A stretch of 64,000 nucleotides of DNA from Cyclobacterium salsum (GCF_010119245.1 NZ_WNKG01000005.1:372001-436000), one strand, 5' to 3'. Shown: positions 20,049-28,608, counted from the first letter of the stretch. The notes: generated by a model not told the origin, from the letters alone. A program made the numbers and translations.

Positions 20049-21229
20049 AGTCAAATTCTGATTTCACTTCCGAAATACTGGATGATTTCTTACTGCATTA
20101 TGCAGCAGATAAAGATAAACTGGGGAAAGAAGTAGATCAAAGATTGAGAACGTACCGTCATGTCATTCAAGGTATGGACAAAGCCTGGGTTAATTTGATT
20201 AAGTCCCAGTATATCATGCACCGGGTATTCAAAAAAGGAGGCCTGGTCCATAAATATCTAAAACATGCCGCCCTTGCCCGCCTACCTGAGCAGGGCCGAA
20301 AGTGGCTCGAAGAACAAGCAGCCGCTCCCTGGAAATTTAGTTTTTCTAGAATAATTGAAAGCCCGGAGACCGATTTTTATACCATGGAAGATCTTTTTAC
20401 CGGGGAGCAGTATTTGCTTTATTCGACCGGTGTTTCCCGCATTTTGAAACAAGGAGAGGTTGTGTCTTGGTTTAACCTGATCGGGTACAATGGGTACTGT
20501 TGGCAGGCTTTTGGTCCCCTCTCCGCTTATAGGAGTTTTTCCACGGATGATATTTTTTTCTTTGCTACAGAATTAAATAGCCGCATTTCCTCCGATGAGG
20601 AACTGATGGCCGATGTTTCTAAAAACCCGGTCCCCTACATGATGTTATATTGCCGGTCAAATTATCCCTTGACGGTACACGACGGAGAAGTACTTGAATT
20701 AATAATTACCGAGATCGAAGAATTGGATTTGGTTCTGGATAAGCTCGATGATGATTTTGAAATGGATCGAGCCCAGTCTGTTTATCAGTTGCGTTTGAAA
20801 AATTGGGAAAATAAACCCCATTTTGCCGTTGCTTATTATGATAGCAAGGAGCAGTTTCTGCAAGTAACAGCCATGACTCAAAAGGGGTATGCCAAATTGG
20901 TCGCTGCTTTTCAAAAACAGGGTATACAGGTAGCGGACTTCGCAGATATCTACGTACGTCCATCCATGCTGACGGCAGCCAGAGAGATCCTGAACAGGCC
21001 TATTGAGCTCCTACCGTTGGAACTACTTTTCGAAAAAGAGGTAGATCCGCAAACGGAGGAAGAATTGGATAAAATCAATCAATTTTTAGCCTTGGCCATG
21101 CCGGACCTTAACTCTGGGAAGGAACCGGATTTGGAAGCCCTTGCAGCCCAGGTTGGGCTGGATCTGGAAGCAAACAGGGAAACCTTGCAAGGGATTTTCG
21201 CCGAGGTCCGCAAAAAGCAAAAAAAATGA
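20015..21229 (+). CDS. Hypothetical protein, 404 residues
   Basis: I choose the ATG at 20015 (MKNDAAIKAACQSN) over an in-frame TTG at 19979; a -7-like TATCTTTC at 20002-20009 would put transcription start almost at this ATG. No signal peptide or membrane segment is visible, so a cytoplasmic protein is likely. The N-terminal 130 residues are helical and basic (VNLIKSQYIMHRVFKKGG, HKYLKHAALARL); the middle (FTGEQYLLYSTGVSRIL, WFNLIGYNGYCWQAFGPL) looks like beta-rich sequence with aromatic positions; the C-terminus is acidic. I do not recognise a family. Confidence 0.7.
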   Translation: MKNDAAIKAACQSNSDFTSEILDDFLLHYAADKDKLGKEVDQRLRTYRHVIQGMDKAWVNLIKSQYIMHRVFKKGGLVHKYLKHAALARLPEQGRKWLEEQAAAPWKFSFSRIIESPETDFYTMEDLFTGEQYLLYSTGVSRILKQGEVVSWFNLIGYNGYCWQAFGPLSAYRSFSTDDIFFFATELNSRISSDEELMADVSKNPVPYMMLYCRSNYPLTVHDGEVLELIITEIEELDLVLDKLDDDFEMDRAQSVYQLRLKNWENKPHFAVAYYDSKEQFLQVTAMTQKGYAKLVAAFQKQGIQVADFADIYVRPSMLTAAREILNRPIELLPLELLFEKEVDPQTEEELDKINQFLALAMPDLNSGKEPDLEALAAQVGLDLEANRETLQGIFAEVRKKQKK

Positions 21230-21447
21230 AAATTTTCGCTAGAAGCTTCCATGGATAACTATACTCAGCTGCTTGCAAAAACCTACCAGTTTACAATGTG
21301 AATTGCAGGAGTTGAATGAGTCCGTTCTTCAAATGAGCAAGGAGTTGAGGTCTAATTGATCCGGCGTTTCTATTGCTCAGAATAATCAAAAAAAAATTCC
21401 TTTTTTGCTTATGGGAAACTATCTTATCAATTCAAAAACAAAGACCC

Positions 21448-22476
21448 ATGAATAACAGAAGATCCTTTTTAATCAAAACTGCTCTAGGAATCGTAGGAGT
21501 AGGTGTTTCACCAGCCTGGCTTCAGGGTGCGCCGGCGATCATCAGGAATTACAATAAGCCGAATTCAAAAATTAACGGGGTACAGGTTGGTTGTATTACC
21601 TATTCGTTTCGTTCGATGGCTGATCAAAGTGCAGAAGCTACGCTTAACTATGTTACCGAAAGTGGGATCAACGCCATTGAGCTCATGGGTGGACCCGCCG
21701 AGAGCTTTGCGGGCATGCCGGAGTCCACGATTGACAGAAGGAAGTTTTACCAGCTTATGGGCAAGCAACGCAGGGGCGAAACGTTAAGCACGGATGAAAC
21801 CAAGGAATTGGCGGAACTGCAAAAGGAATCGGAGGCTTATGGGAAACTGGTGTCCGATTGGCGGTCCAAGACTGATTTTAAGGCCTTCGAGCAATTTAGG
21901 AAAATGTATAAAGATGCTGGTGTCAGCATTTATGCGTTTAAGCCTGCTGCCTTCGGAAAAGGGAATTCCGACGCTGAAATCGCTTATGGAATGAACGCTG
22001 CGAAAGCGCTGGGAGCTTCGCATGTGACGCTGGAACATCCCTCCGATGATGCGCATACCCAGAAGTTAGGAAAGATGGGAGAAACACACCGAATGTCCGT
22101 AGGATATCATGGGCACGAACAGCAAACCTTTGATTTTTGGGATACTGCGCTTGCCCAAAGCCCGGCGAACGGATTGAATTTTGATGCCGGCCACTACATT
22201 GCCGCCGGTCATACGGATATCATGGAATTGCTCAAAAAACAGCACAAGCGAATCCTGAGCATGCATACCAAAGACCGGCAGACGCCAGCTAATGGAAAGG
22301 GAAACCTGCCCTGGGGAGAAGGGGACACTCCGCTTCGGGAAATGTTACATTTGATTAGGGATGAGAAGTTTCGTTTTCCCGCAACCATTGAATTGGAGTA
22401 TCAGGTTCCGGAAGGTTCCGATGCAGTGAAAGAAGTGCAAAATTGCCTGGAACATTGTCGCAAATTATTGGTGTAG
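21448..22476 (+). CDS. Exported sugar phosphate isomerase/epimerase-like TIM barrel
   Basis: A 342-residue protein of the xylose isomerase-like TIM barrel fold (AP endonuclease 2 family). The ATG at 21448 is preferred because it gives a clear twin-arginine signal (MNNRRSFLIKTALGIVGVG); an upstream TTG at 21373 is in frame but gives no signal. Barrel features include GVQVGCITYSFRSM, GINAIELMGG, SHVTLEHP, MSVGYHGHEQQTFDFWDT, GLNFDAGHYIAAG and the metal-site Glu in TIELEYQVP. Substrate unknown. A ThuA-domain gene lies convergently just beyond, a frequent functional neighbour in sugar catabolism. Confidence 0.82.
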   Translation: MNNRRSFLIKTALGIVGVGVSPAWLQGAPAIIRNYNKPNSKINGVQVGCITYSFRSMADQSAEATLNYVTESGINAIELMGGPAESFAGMPESTIDRRKFYQLMGKQRRGETLSTDETKELAELQKESEAYGKLVSDWRSKTDFKAFEQFRKMYKDAGVSIYAFKPAAFGKGNSDAEIAYGMNAAKALGASHVTLEHPSDDAHTQKLGKMGETHRMSVGYHGHEQQTFDFWDTALAQSPANGLNFDAGHYIAAGHTDIMELLKKQHKRILSMHTKDRQTPANGKGNLPWGEGDTPLREMLHLIRDEKFRFPATIELEYQVPEGSDAVKEVQNCLEHCRKLLV

Positions 22477-22550
22477 GCTACCCAGGGATAATGGCAGCCT
22501 ACCCTTGGGTCACCTTTTTTGATAATAACCGATCATTCTATTTTCGGCAT

Positions 22551-23261
22551 TCATTTGCCGGAGGCCCAGTAAATGCTTTGTGCCAGTAGTTTTCGGTACA
22601 TGGGATGGAAAAAGACTTCCGGCCCGTGCCCCGGCTGAATATAAACGGAGCGGGTGTGACGATAGGGTTGTTGGGTCCAGGCTAAAATAGGCATGCTGCC
22701 CGGTTGCTCGGTGGAAAGCAAGGGGTTAATGGTTTCCGAAATCCAAACATTACCATAGATTTCGTCATATATGTCAAAATCCTTGACCCCATTTAGGATG
22801 TTGTTCCTTCTGTTTACAATACGGGCTTTAAAGTCAACCTCATGCTTGTAATTGGATTGAATGGCTGGATCGCCGTCATTTTCAACATAGCGTCCGCCCA
22901 GGATATCCCGATAGAAGTCCCAATCCTGGTACGAGACGATAGCGTGGTGAAGAAAAACGAGTCCAATACCCTTTTTAACCAATTTTTCAAAGCCTTTTTT
23001 CTCTTCTGGAGAAATGTCCTGGATCATGTCATAAAACACCAGCACGTCGAATTCCCCATGGTGCCTCTCTAAAAAGTATTCACGGGCTTCAGGATGGGCC
23101 ATTTCAGTATAGCGAATCCCCGACAGGTCATCCATCATTTCGAAAAAGGCAGGTCTATTAAAACCATGTCCACCCGTCAGTACCAGCACCGATAAATCCT
23201 GTGAGAGGGAAAAATGCGTTAAAAGAAAGGTAAGGGCTAGTGTTGAAAGGGTGGCTTTCAT
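22551..23261 (-). CDS. ThuA domain-containing exported protein
   Basis: A 236-residue glutamine-amidotransferase-like fold of the ThuA (trehalose utilisation) family. The start is set at 23261 (MKATLSTLALTFLLTHFSLSQ), which gives a clean signal peptide; an upstream in-frame codon would add 19 residues before it. Conserved features: VLVLTGGHGFNRPAF, FDVLVFYDMI, GIGLVFLHHAI and DWDFYRDILGGRY, and a late YIQPGHGPEVFFHPMYRKLL. Probably periplasmic, acting on a keto-sugar derivative, but substrate is not evident. Confidence 0.85.
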   Translation of the reverse strand: MKATLSTLALTFLLTHFSLSQDLSVLVLTGGHGFNRPAFFEMMDDLSGIRYTEMAHPEAREYFLERHHGEFDVLVFYDMIQDISPEEKKGFEKLVKKGIGLVFLHHAIVSYQDWDFYRDILGGRYVENDGDPAIQSNYKHEVDFKARIVNRRNNILNGVKDFDIYDEIYGNVWISETINPLLSTEQPGSMPILAWTQQPYRHTRSVYIQPGHGPEVFFHPMYRKLLAQSIYWASGK

Positions 23262-23300
23262 TTCGTAGGATTTAGTTTGGGTTCTGAAGTTCAGGAAAAG

Positions 23301-23441
23301 GTGATCGCTTTCGATCAATACGAAGACAAAGCCTATTGCACCTTATTTTATTTTATAGACAATGAAATCCATCACCGGGGTCAGGGCTATGTGTACCTGC
23401 GGTCGCTAGGTATCGTTCCTCCCAATTTTTGGGAACGGTAA
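23301..23441 (+). pseudogene. C-terminal remnant of a DinB-family protein
   Basis: Forty-six codons open from a GTG at 23301 to TAA at 23439-23441 encode the end of a DinB/YfiT-type four-helix metal-binding domain: YCTLFYFIDNEIHHRGQGYV followed by YLRSLGIVPPNFWER. The HHRGQ metal-site motif and the P-x-F-W-x-R end are distinctive. The frame stays open upstream into the thuA start region but no N-terminal part of the protein is present, so this is a gene stub cut off by the divergent ThuA gene. Confidence 0.7.
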
Positions 23442-23480
23442 TTTGGGTTTCACTGAATCAGCAAGTCGATTTTTAGATAA

Positions 23481-23516
23481 AAAAAAGCCCGGAGTTTTCA
23501 AAACTTCGGGCTTTTT
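23481..23516 (-). terminator. Terminator after lysS
   Basis: On the minus strand AAAAAGCCCGAAGTTTT pairs with AAAACTCCGGGCTTTTTT across a two-base turn, with one mismatch, directly after the lysS stop at 23518. The flanking A and T runs would let it work in both directions. Confidence 0.8.
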
Positions 23517-23517
23517 C

Positions 23518-25242
23518 TTATTCTGCATTAATCCAGTTTTCCACTTCTTCTTTCGTGGGGTTTGATACGTTTAGTTTTAGTTTTTTTCGTTTGCCGCAAA
23601 CATCGTTAAAAAACTTGTTTGGGTTTTGTGCCCTGAGCTGTTCCATGGTATGAATGTTCAATTCGCGAATGACCGGAATCAGCTCCCCAGGAATTCCTAC
23701 CCTCATGAAGTCCTCATCGGTAGCGACTTTCACTTTCTTTTCAGGTTTCATTTGAGGGAAAAACAAAACCTCCTGTATGGTGCTTTTATTCGTCAGGAGC
23801 ATGCAAAGCCTATCTATTCCTATCCCCAATCCTGAAGTTGGAGGCATGCCGTATTCCAATGACCGGAGAAAATCTTCATCCATGGCCATGGCTTCGTCAT
23901 CACCTCTTTCAGCCAGTTTGAGTTGTTCTTCGAATCGCTCCCGCTGATCGATCGGGTCATTCAGCTCGGTATAGGCATTGGCGATTTCCTTTCCATTTAC
24001 AAAAAGCTCAAAACGCTCCACCAACTCTGGTTTATCCCGATGCTTTTTAGCCAATGGGGTCATTTCTATCGGATAGTCTGTGATGTAGGTGGGCTGGATC
24101 AGGTGATCTTCCACTTTTCCCCCAAAAATCTCATCGATGAGTTTTCCTTTCCCCATGCTGTCATCCACTTCAACGTCCAGGTCAGCGCAGACTTTTCGTA
24201 AACCGGTCTCATCCATGCTACTGACATCTATGCCTGTATATTCCTGGATGGCTTCGAACATGGAAAGCCGTTTGTAGGGACCGGCGAATTCAATGACATG
24301 ATCTCCGACTTTTGCCTGCGTGGTGCCCAATACACTTTTAGCAATCTGCCCGAGGAGTTCTTCCACCATTTCCATCATCCATACGTAATCCTTGTAGGCC
24401 ACGTAGATTTCCATGGACGTAAACTCCGGGTTGTGGGTCCGGTCCATGCCCTCGTTCCGGAACATTTTCCCTATTTCGTATACCCCTTCGAAGCCCCCTA
24501 CGATCAATCGCTTCAGGTAAAGCTCGTTGGCGATCCTCAGAAATAAGGGAATATCCAATGCATTATGGTGGGTGTCAAAAGGTTTGGCAGCCGCCCCACC
24601 ATGAACTTGCTGAAGAATAGGCGTTTCTACTTCCAGCCAGCCATGGTCATCAAAAAACCTGCGCATAGAAGATATTACCCTGGACCGTGTGAAAAACGTA
24701 GCTTTTACCTCCGGATTGACGATCAGGTCTACATAGCGCTGCCGGTACCGGAGTTCCGGATCGGTGAAGCCATCGTACACATTGCCTTCATCATCCCTTT
24801 TTACTACCGGTAGCGGTTTTACGGATTTGGACAACAAGGTAAATTCCTGAACGTGGAGGGAAATTTCCCCCGTTTGCGTGGTGAAAATAAATCCTTTGAG
24901 GCCTATAAAATCTCCAATACCTAATAGCTTTTTAAACACGGTATTGTAAAGGGTTTTGTCCTCCTCGGGACAAATATCGTCTCTTCGCACATAAATCTGC
25001 AGCCTGCCGAAACTATCCTGAATCTCTGCAAAACTTGCCGATCCCATGATGCGCCTGCTCATGAGCCTTCCGGCGATGCTGATATTCTTATAGTCGTTTT
25101 TACGGTTTTCGTAGTTTTTATGAATATCAGCCGAGCTGGCATTGATGGGGTAGGAAAGGGCAGGGTAGGGGTCGATGCCCAGCTGTAATAACGCCTCCCT
25201 GTCTTTTCTTCGTTCTATCTCCTGTTCGTTCAGTAATTGCAT
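23518..25242 (-). CDS. lysS: Lysyl-tRNA synthetase, class II
   Basis: Charges tRNA-Lys. The 574-residue product has an N-terminal OB-fold anticodon-binding domain (residues about 55-160), the class II core with motif 2 FRNEGMDRTHNPEFTSMEIY near 260-279 and motif 3 GLGIGIDRLCML near 470. After the core is an extra C-terminal stretch of about 90 residues (from FFPQMKPEKK to the end) including a helical segment GIPGELIPVIRELNIHTMEQ, longer than the E. coli enzyme but common in Bacteroidota. It lies 14 bases after the proline dehydrogenase gene and may be co-transcribed with it. Confidence 0.97.
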   Translation of the reverse strand: MQLLNEQEIERRKDREALLQLGIDPYPALSYPINASSADIHKNYENRKNDYKNISIAGRLMSRRIMGSASFAEIQDSFGRLQIYVRRDDICPEEDKTLYNTVFKKLLGIGDFIGLKGFIFTTQTGEISLHVQEFTLLSKSVKPLPVVKRDDEGNVYDGFTDPELRYRQRYVDLIVNPEVKATFFTRSRVISSMRRFFDDHGWLEVETPILQQVHGGAAAKPFDTHHNALDIPLFLRIANELYLKRLIVGGFEGVYEIGKMFRNEGMDRTHNPEFTSMEIYVAYKDYVWMMEMVEELLGQIAKSVLGTTQAKVGDHVIEFAGPYKRLSMFEAIQEYTGIDVSSMDETGLRKVCADLDVEVDDSMGKGKLIDEIFGGKVEDHLIQPTYITDYPIEMTPLAKKHRDKPELVERFELFVNGKEIANAYTELNDPIDQRERFEEQLKLAERGDDEAMAMDEDFLRSLEYGMPPTSGLGIGIDRLCMLLTNKSTIQEVLFFPQMKPEKKVKVATDEDFMRVGIPGELIPVIRELNIHTMEQLRAQNPNKFFNDVCGKRKKLKLNVSNPTKEEVENWINAE

Positions 25243-25256
25243 GTGTGTAAAGGTGG

Positions 25257-26459
25257 TTATGCTATTGTTGGAAGTTTGGGCAGGCTTTTTCGCCTGCGCA
25301 ATTCTTGATTTATTCGTTGTAGTTCCTTGCTGGCTTGCCCAGAGATTCCTGAATTTTCATCTACTCTTCGGGACAGGTAGGGAAGCACTTCTTTTATTGG
25401 GCCGTAAGGCAGGTATTTAACCACATTAAAGCCCGCTTTAGCCAAATTAAAGGAAATGGGATCGCTCATGCCGTACAGTTGGGAGAAGTAGATTCGTTCA
25501 TCGGATCGGGAAAGTCCGTGTAAATCGACCAATTCCGCCAGCAAAGCATTGCTCCATTCATTATGCGAACCGCTGACCAAGGAGACTCGTTGTTTATTAT
25601 CGATGCAAAACTTAAGTGCCTCATTGTACGCTTCGTCCGTGGCCTGTTTGGTCGGGTGGATGGGATCCTCCTCCCCTCTGTGTTCGGCATTCGCCCTTTC
25701 TTTTTCCATGTAGGCACCCCTTACCAGTTTGACACCCAGGAAATATCCTTGGGCCACCGCGTCATGTCGCGCGTCTTTAAGCCTGCGCAACATGTCCTTA
25801 CGGTACATCTGGAAGGTATTGAATACGATGGCCCCTTCCTTGTTGTGGGTTCTCATGGCATCCTGTACCCACTGGTCGATTATTTCCTGAAACCAGCTTT
25901 CTTCCCCGTCTACCAATAGCCTTACCTTTCGTTGAGCAGCTTGATCGCACAGGCTCATAAACCTGTCTCTGGCCCTAAGGAAGGATTGCTTCTCAGCTTC
26001 CGATAGTTGTTTTTGCTCCTGTACCTTTTGCAATAGTTCCGTATCGGCGATTCCCGAAACCTTGAAAACGGCAAAAGCAAGGTGGGCGTTTTTTTCGGCT
26101 TCCGCTATAGTGCGTTCGATTTCTTCAGCAACTGCCATTAGTTTTGCTTCCTCCTTTTTTCCTTCTATCGAGTAGTCCAGTACGGACTTCACTCCAAACC
26201 TATCCAGCGATGCCATGACCGGTCGGCAGGAAGCAATGGTCTCTCCACCGCAAAACTGATGAAATACGATTTTTTTGATAAACCCTTTCACCGGCATGCC
26301 CAGTGTAAAGGCCAGTTTGCTCAGCCAAAGACCCGTTTTCACCAAAACAGGATAATGCATCAATCGAAACAAGTTCCGCGTTTTTTTCAGTGCTTTGTCT
26401 GAAAGGTGCGCAAAGGCAGTCTCCAGATTGTCAAAAGAAAAGGCCGGTTTTTTTTCCAT
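25257..26459 (-). CDS. Proline dehydrogenase
   Basis: A monofunctional FAD-dependent proline dehydrogenase, oxidising proline to pyrroline-5-carboxylate at the membrane. The 400-residue product carries the conserved KLVRGAYMEKER near residue 247, VSLVSGSHNEWSN, ERIYFSQLYGMSD and the substrate-binding YLPYGPIKEVLPYLSRRVDEN (residues shown are split across adjacent motifs). The ATG at 26459 is preferred because a strong -7 element lies between it and the other in-frame start at 26480. No P5C dehydrogenase domain is fused. Confidence 0.92.
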   Translation of the reverse strand: MEKKPAFSFDNLETAFAHLSDKALKKTRNLFRLMHYPVLVKTGLWLSKLAFTLGMPVKGFIKKIVFHQFCGGETIASCRPVMASLDRFGVKSVLDYSIEGKKEEAKLMAVAEEIERTIAEAEKNAHLAFAVFKVSGIADTELLQKVQEQKQLSEAEKQSFLRARDRFMSLCDQAAQRKVRLLVDGEESWFQEIIDQWVQDAMRTHNKEGAIVFNTFQMYRKDMLRRLKDARHDAVAQGYFLGVKLVRGAYMEKERANAEHRGEEDPIHPTKQATDEAYNEALKFCIDNKQRVSLVSGSHNEWSNALLAELVDLHGLSRSDERIYFSQLYGMSDPISFNLAKAGFNVVKYLPYGPIKEVLPYLSRRVDENSGISGQASKELQRINQELRRRKSLPKLPTIA

Positions 26460-26468
26460 AATAGGCGG

Positions 26469-26476
26469 CAAAGATA
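26469..26476 (-). promoter_or_regulatory. Promoter of the proline dehydrogenase gene
   Basis: On the minus strand TATCTTTG is a perfect TAnnTTTG -7 element. Transcription would begin about 5 bases before the ATG at 26459, giving an extremely short 5' leader and excluding the start at 26480. Confidence 0.6.
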
Positions 26477-26696
26477 CCAAAAAAACAGCTAGGAACAGGG
26501 ATTTGTGTTTTCAAATTCATCGAATCCTTTCAGACTTCCGCTTTATTTTCATCAGATAATTGACCTAATTTGTAAGGATCCTTTAGCCCGGACAAAGACA
26601 TCGTAAATTTAGTCAGAGATGGACCGAAGAAAGGGAGTACTTGTGGAACAAGGAATCCTACTACTGAAAAATATTGATAAAGCGATCTGAATCAAG

Positions 26697-28196
26697 ATGA
26701 CAACACATCCATTTCAAATAATACCCTGCGGATTGCTCCCGACCTATCTGGAACAAACGCCCAAGGGCTTGCAGGAAAATCATACGACACTTTTCCGCAG
26801 CAAGACGAAAGCGGAACGATGGTTTGCCTCGGGTTTTATTTGGGCTACGATTTTCATTCATATAGTATTGCTGTATCCATCATTTTCAGTCGGTACAATG
26901 GCACAGTCCGCTCCAGATCGTTCGCTTATTTCGGCAGCCGATCTGAATTTTTTAACAGCAATGACCAGGGATGTGCTGGAACAATCCAGAATTTACCCCA
27001 ACCAGGTAGTGTCAGATAATTTTGGGGCAAATGGAACTGGAGGCACCTTGATCCGCCCTGGAGGTAGAGATGCCTATCCCTCTTTTTGGATCCGGGATTA
27101 TGCCATGGCTTTGGAGACGGGAATGATTTCCCCGGAGGAACAAAGACACATGCTTTTCCTTACCGCCGCAGCGCAGGCAGATCAGAGCTGGATAACGAGT
27201 GGGGGGAGTTTGATCCCATTAGGTTCCATACCCGACCATATCCGAATCGATGACGGTTTACCGATCTATTTTCCGGGTACCTACAGCTATGAATTGCAGG
27301 GTAGCAAAGAATGGGGAATCCTGCCACCTTTAGGAGATGCTTTCTTTTTCATTCACATGGCTCATTACCTGATCCAGACCGAAAACGAGGTAGGCGTAAT
27401 TGAGGAAATAGTTAAAGGCAAGAGCCTGATGGATCGCCTGCTTATGGCTTTTCATGTATCTCCTGCCCGGGAGGAAAATCACCTGGTTTTCTGTACTGAG
27501 GCATTGCGAGGGGTGGATTTTGGATTCAGAGATGCCATCCAAATTACAGGAGATTTGTTGTATCCTTCTGTTTTAAAATTCAGGGCTGCAAAGCAATTAG
27601 CGGATATTTTCGACCGAATTGGGAATAAAGCAATGAGCGGCAACTATCTCCAAATAGCACAAAGCATTCAAGAGGCCGCTCCAGCGGTTTTTCAGGATCC
27701 CAGTGGCTTGTTAAGAGCTTCTTCGGAGAGCAGTAATCAGCCCGATGTCTGGGGCACCGCACTTGCCGTATATGAAGGACTCTTACAGGGGAAAGCCAGG
27801 GATACTGCCTGCCGTGCTTTGGCGAAGGCTTATGAAAACGGTACCTTGAGTTATCGGGGAAATATTCGGCATGTCCTTACCAGCCATGATTTTGATGCTG
27901 ATAGGGTATGGGAAAAATCGATGGCTCCCAAAAATCAGTACCAAAACGGAGCTTACTGGGGGACTCCTGTCGGTTGGGTGGCCCATGCCATTAATCAAGT
28001 AAATCCGGAAGCTGCCAGGAAGCTGCTGACTGAATACATAGCTGAGTTGAAGGAAAATGATTTCCGAAAGGGAGCTGCTTTTGGAGCCCCTTACGAATGT
28101 TTTAACCCCGATGGTTATTCACAAAACCCCGTATACCTTACCTCGGTAGCCAGTCCGCTGGCGGTTTTTCTCAAGATAATGCGAGATGAAAAATAG
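26697..28196 (+). CDS. Exported six-hairpin glycosidase-like protein
   Basis: A 499-residue protein with a hydrophobic segment at about residues 47-66 (FIWATIFIHIVLLYPSFSVG) followed by TMAQSAPD, either a signal peptide after a long n-region or a signal anchor. An internal ATG (codon 67, MAQSAPD) would remove it. The mature part looks like an alpha/alpha-barrel glycosidase: SFWIRDYAMALETGM with W-I-R-D-x-A, then PPLGDAFFFIHMAHYL, RGVDFGFRDAIQITGDLLYP, QPDVWGTALAVYEGLL, NGAYWGTPVGWVAHAI and GAPYECFNPDG. Substrate unknown. The N-terminal 45 residues look unlike mature protein, so the start is uncertain. Confidence 0.7.
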   Translation: MTTHPFQIIPCGLLPTYLEQTPKGLQENHTTLFRSKTKAERWFASGFIWATIFIHIVLLYPSFSVGTMAQSAPDRSLISAADLNFLTAMTRDVLEQSRIYPNQVVSDNFGANGTGGTLIRPGGRDAYPSFWIRDYAMALETGMISPEEQRHMLFLTAAAQADQSWITSGGSLIPLGSIPDHIRIDDGLPIYFPGTYSYELQGSKEWGILPPLGDAFFFIHMAHYLIQTENEVGVIEEIVKGKSLMDRLLMAFHVSPAREENHLVFCTEALRGVDFGFRDAIQITGDLLYPSVLKFRAAKQLADIFDRIGNKAMSGNYLQIAQSIQEAAPAVFQDPSGLLRASSESSNQPDVWGTALAVYEGLLQGKARDTACRALAKAYENGTLSYRGNIRHVLTSHDFDADRVWEKSMAPKNQYQNGAYWGTPVGWVAHAINQVNPEAARKLLTEYIAELKENDFRKGAAFGAPYECFNPDGYSQNPVYLTSVASPLAVFLKIMRDEK

Positions 28197-28409
28197 GGCG
28201 TTGATTTGTTTTCTGGGTTTGCCAGCAGGACAGGATTTTGATGGTTGGATGTTAGATCCGGTTTGCAGGGCAGCTGATAAGGGGAGCCGGGGAGGTGGAG
28301 GTTTTTGGTTCGCAATCCTAACTTTCGCAGAAAAAAAGATGGCAAAAGTTTGGGATAAGAAAATAGTGGCGTATAATTCAATTATTGGCGTTAAAAAAAA
28401 GAATAACTG

Positions 28410-28441
28410 TTTGATTTTTAAATTGGGAAAGATTACATTTG
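28410..28441 (+). promoter_or_regulatory. Promoter of the aromatic amino acid operon
   Basis: TTTG at 28410-28413 and TACATTTG at 28434-28441 are separated by 20 bases, a textbook Bacteroidota -33/-7 promoter. The predicted transcription start, about 5 bases after the -7 element, falls on the ATG (28446) of the leader peptide, so the leader may be translated from a leaderless end. The preceding 28197-28409 holds no convincing gene. Confidence 0.65.
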
Positions 28442-28445
28442 ACGC

Positions 28446-28541
28446 ATGAAAAAATTTGCAGCTACCTATTTTAGCTTTTTTTACTTTTACTTTCGACCCC
28501 AAGGCCGAATCGGAGCTGCGTATTGTCTTGAAAAAATATAA
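28446..28541 (+). CDS. Phe/Tyr-rich leader peptide of an attenuator
   Basis: A 31-codon frame from ATG 28446 to TAA 28539-28541. Codons 8-16 read YFSFFYFYF: eight of nine are Phe or Tyr. An in-frame TGA lies two codons upstream, so the ATG is the only start. The frame runs on across the 5' arm of a potential antiterminator (28506-28513) and stops 18 bases before the terminator hairpin. This is the arrangement of pheL-type ribosome-mediated attenuation: ribosomes stalled for charged tRNA-Phe or tRNA-Tyr would free the antiterminator. It precedes the gene that starts aromatic amino acid synthesis. Confidence 0.82.
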   Translation: MKKFAATYFSFFYFYFRPQGRIGAAYCLEKI

Positions 28542-28590
28542 CTAAAGATAAACAAACTTAAAGCCCGATTCGAGAGAGTCGGGCTTTTTT
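28506..28590 (+). promoter_or_regulatory. Attenuator: antiterminator and terminator stems
   Basis: The terminator has a 9-bp stem, 28560-28568 (AAAGCCCGA) with 28579-28587 (TCGGGCTTT), a ten-base loop and six T at 28585-28590, ending 18 bases before the DAHP synthase start. The upstream segment CGAATCGG at 28506-28513 is a perfect 8-base complement of CCGATTCG at 28565-28572, the terminator's 5' arm and loop, so the two structures exclude each other. The upstream arm lies inside the leader peptide frame (codons 21-23), where a translating ribosome would mask it. Confidence 0.8.
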
Positions 28591-28608
28591 ATTAACCAAA
28601 AATCAAAA

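Noticed and set aside
21243-21353. Short frame before the sugar-isomerase-like gene ending QMSKELRSN.
   Set aside because: Too short, no start codon in frame and no family likeness; probably non-coding.
28186-28449. An 87-codon + strand frame starting in the end of the glycosidase-like gene and ending over the leader ATG.
   Set aside because: No recognisable protein features, low-complexity Gly/Lys stretches, and it runs across the clear promoter of the aro operon.
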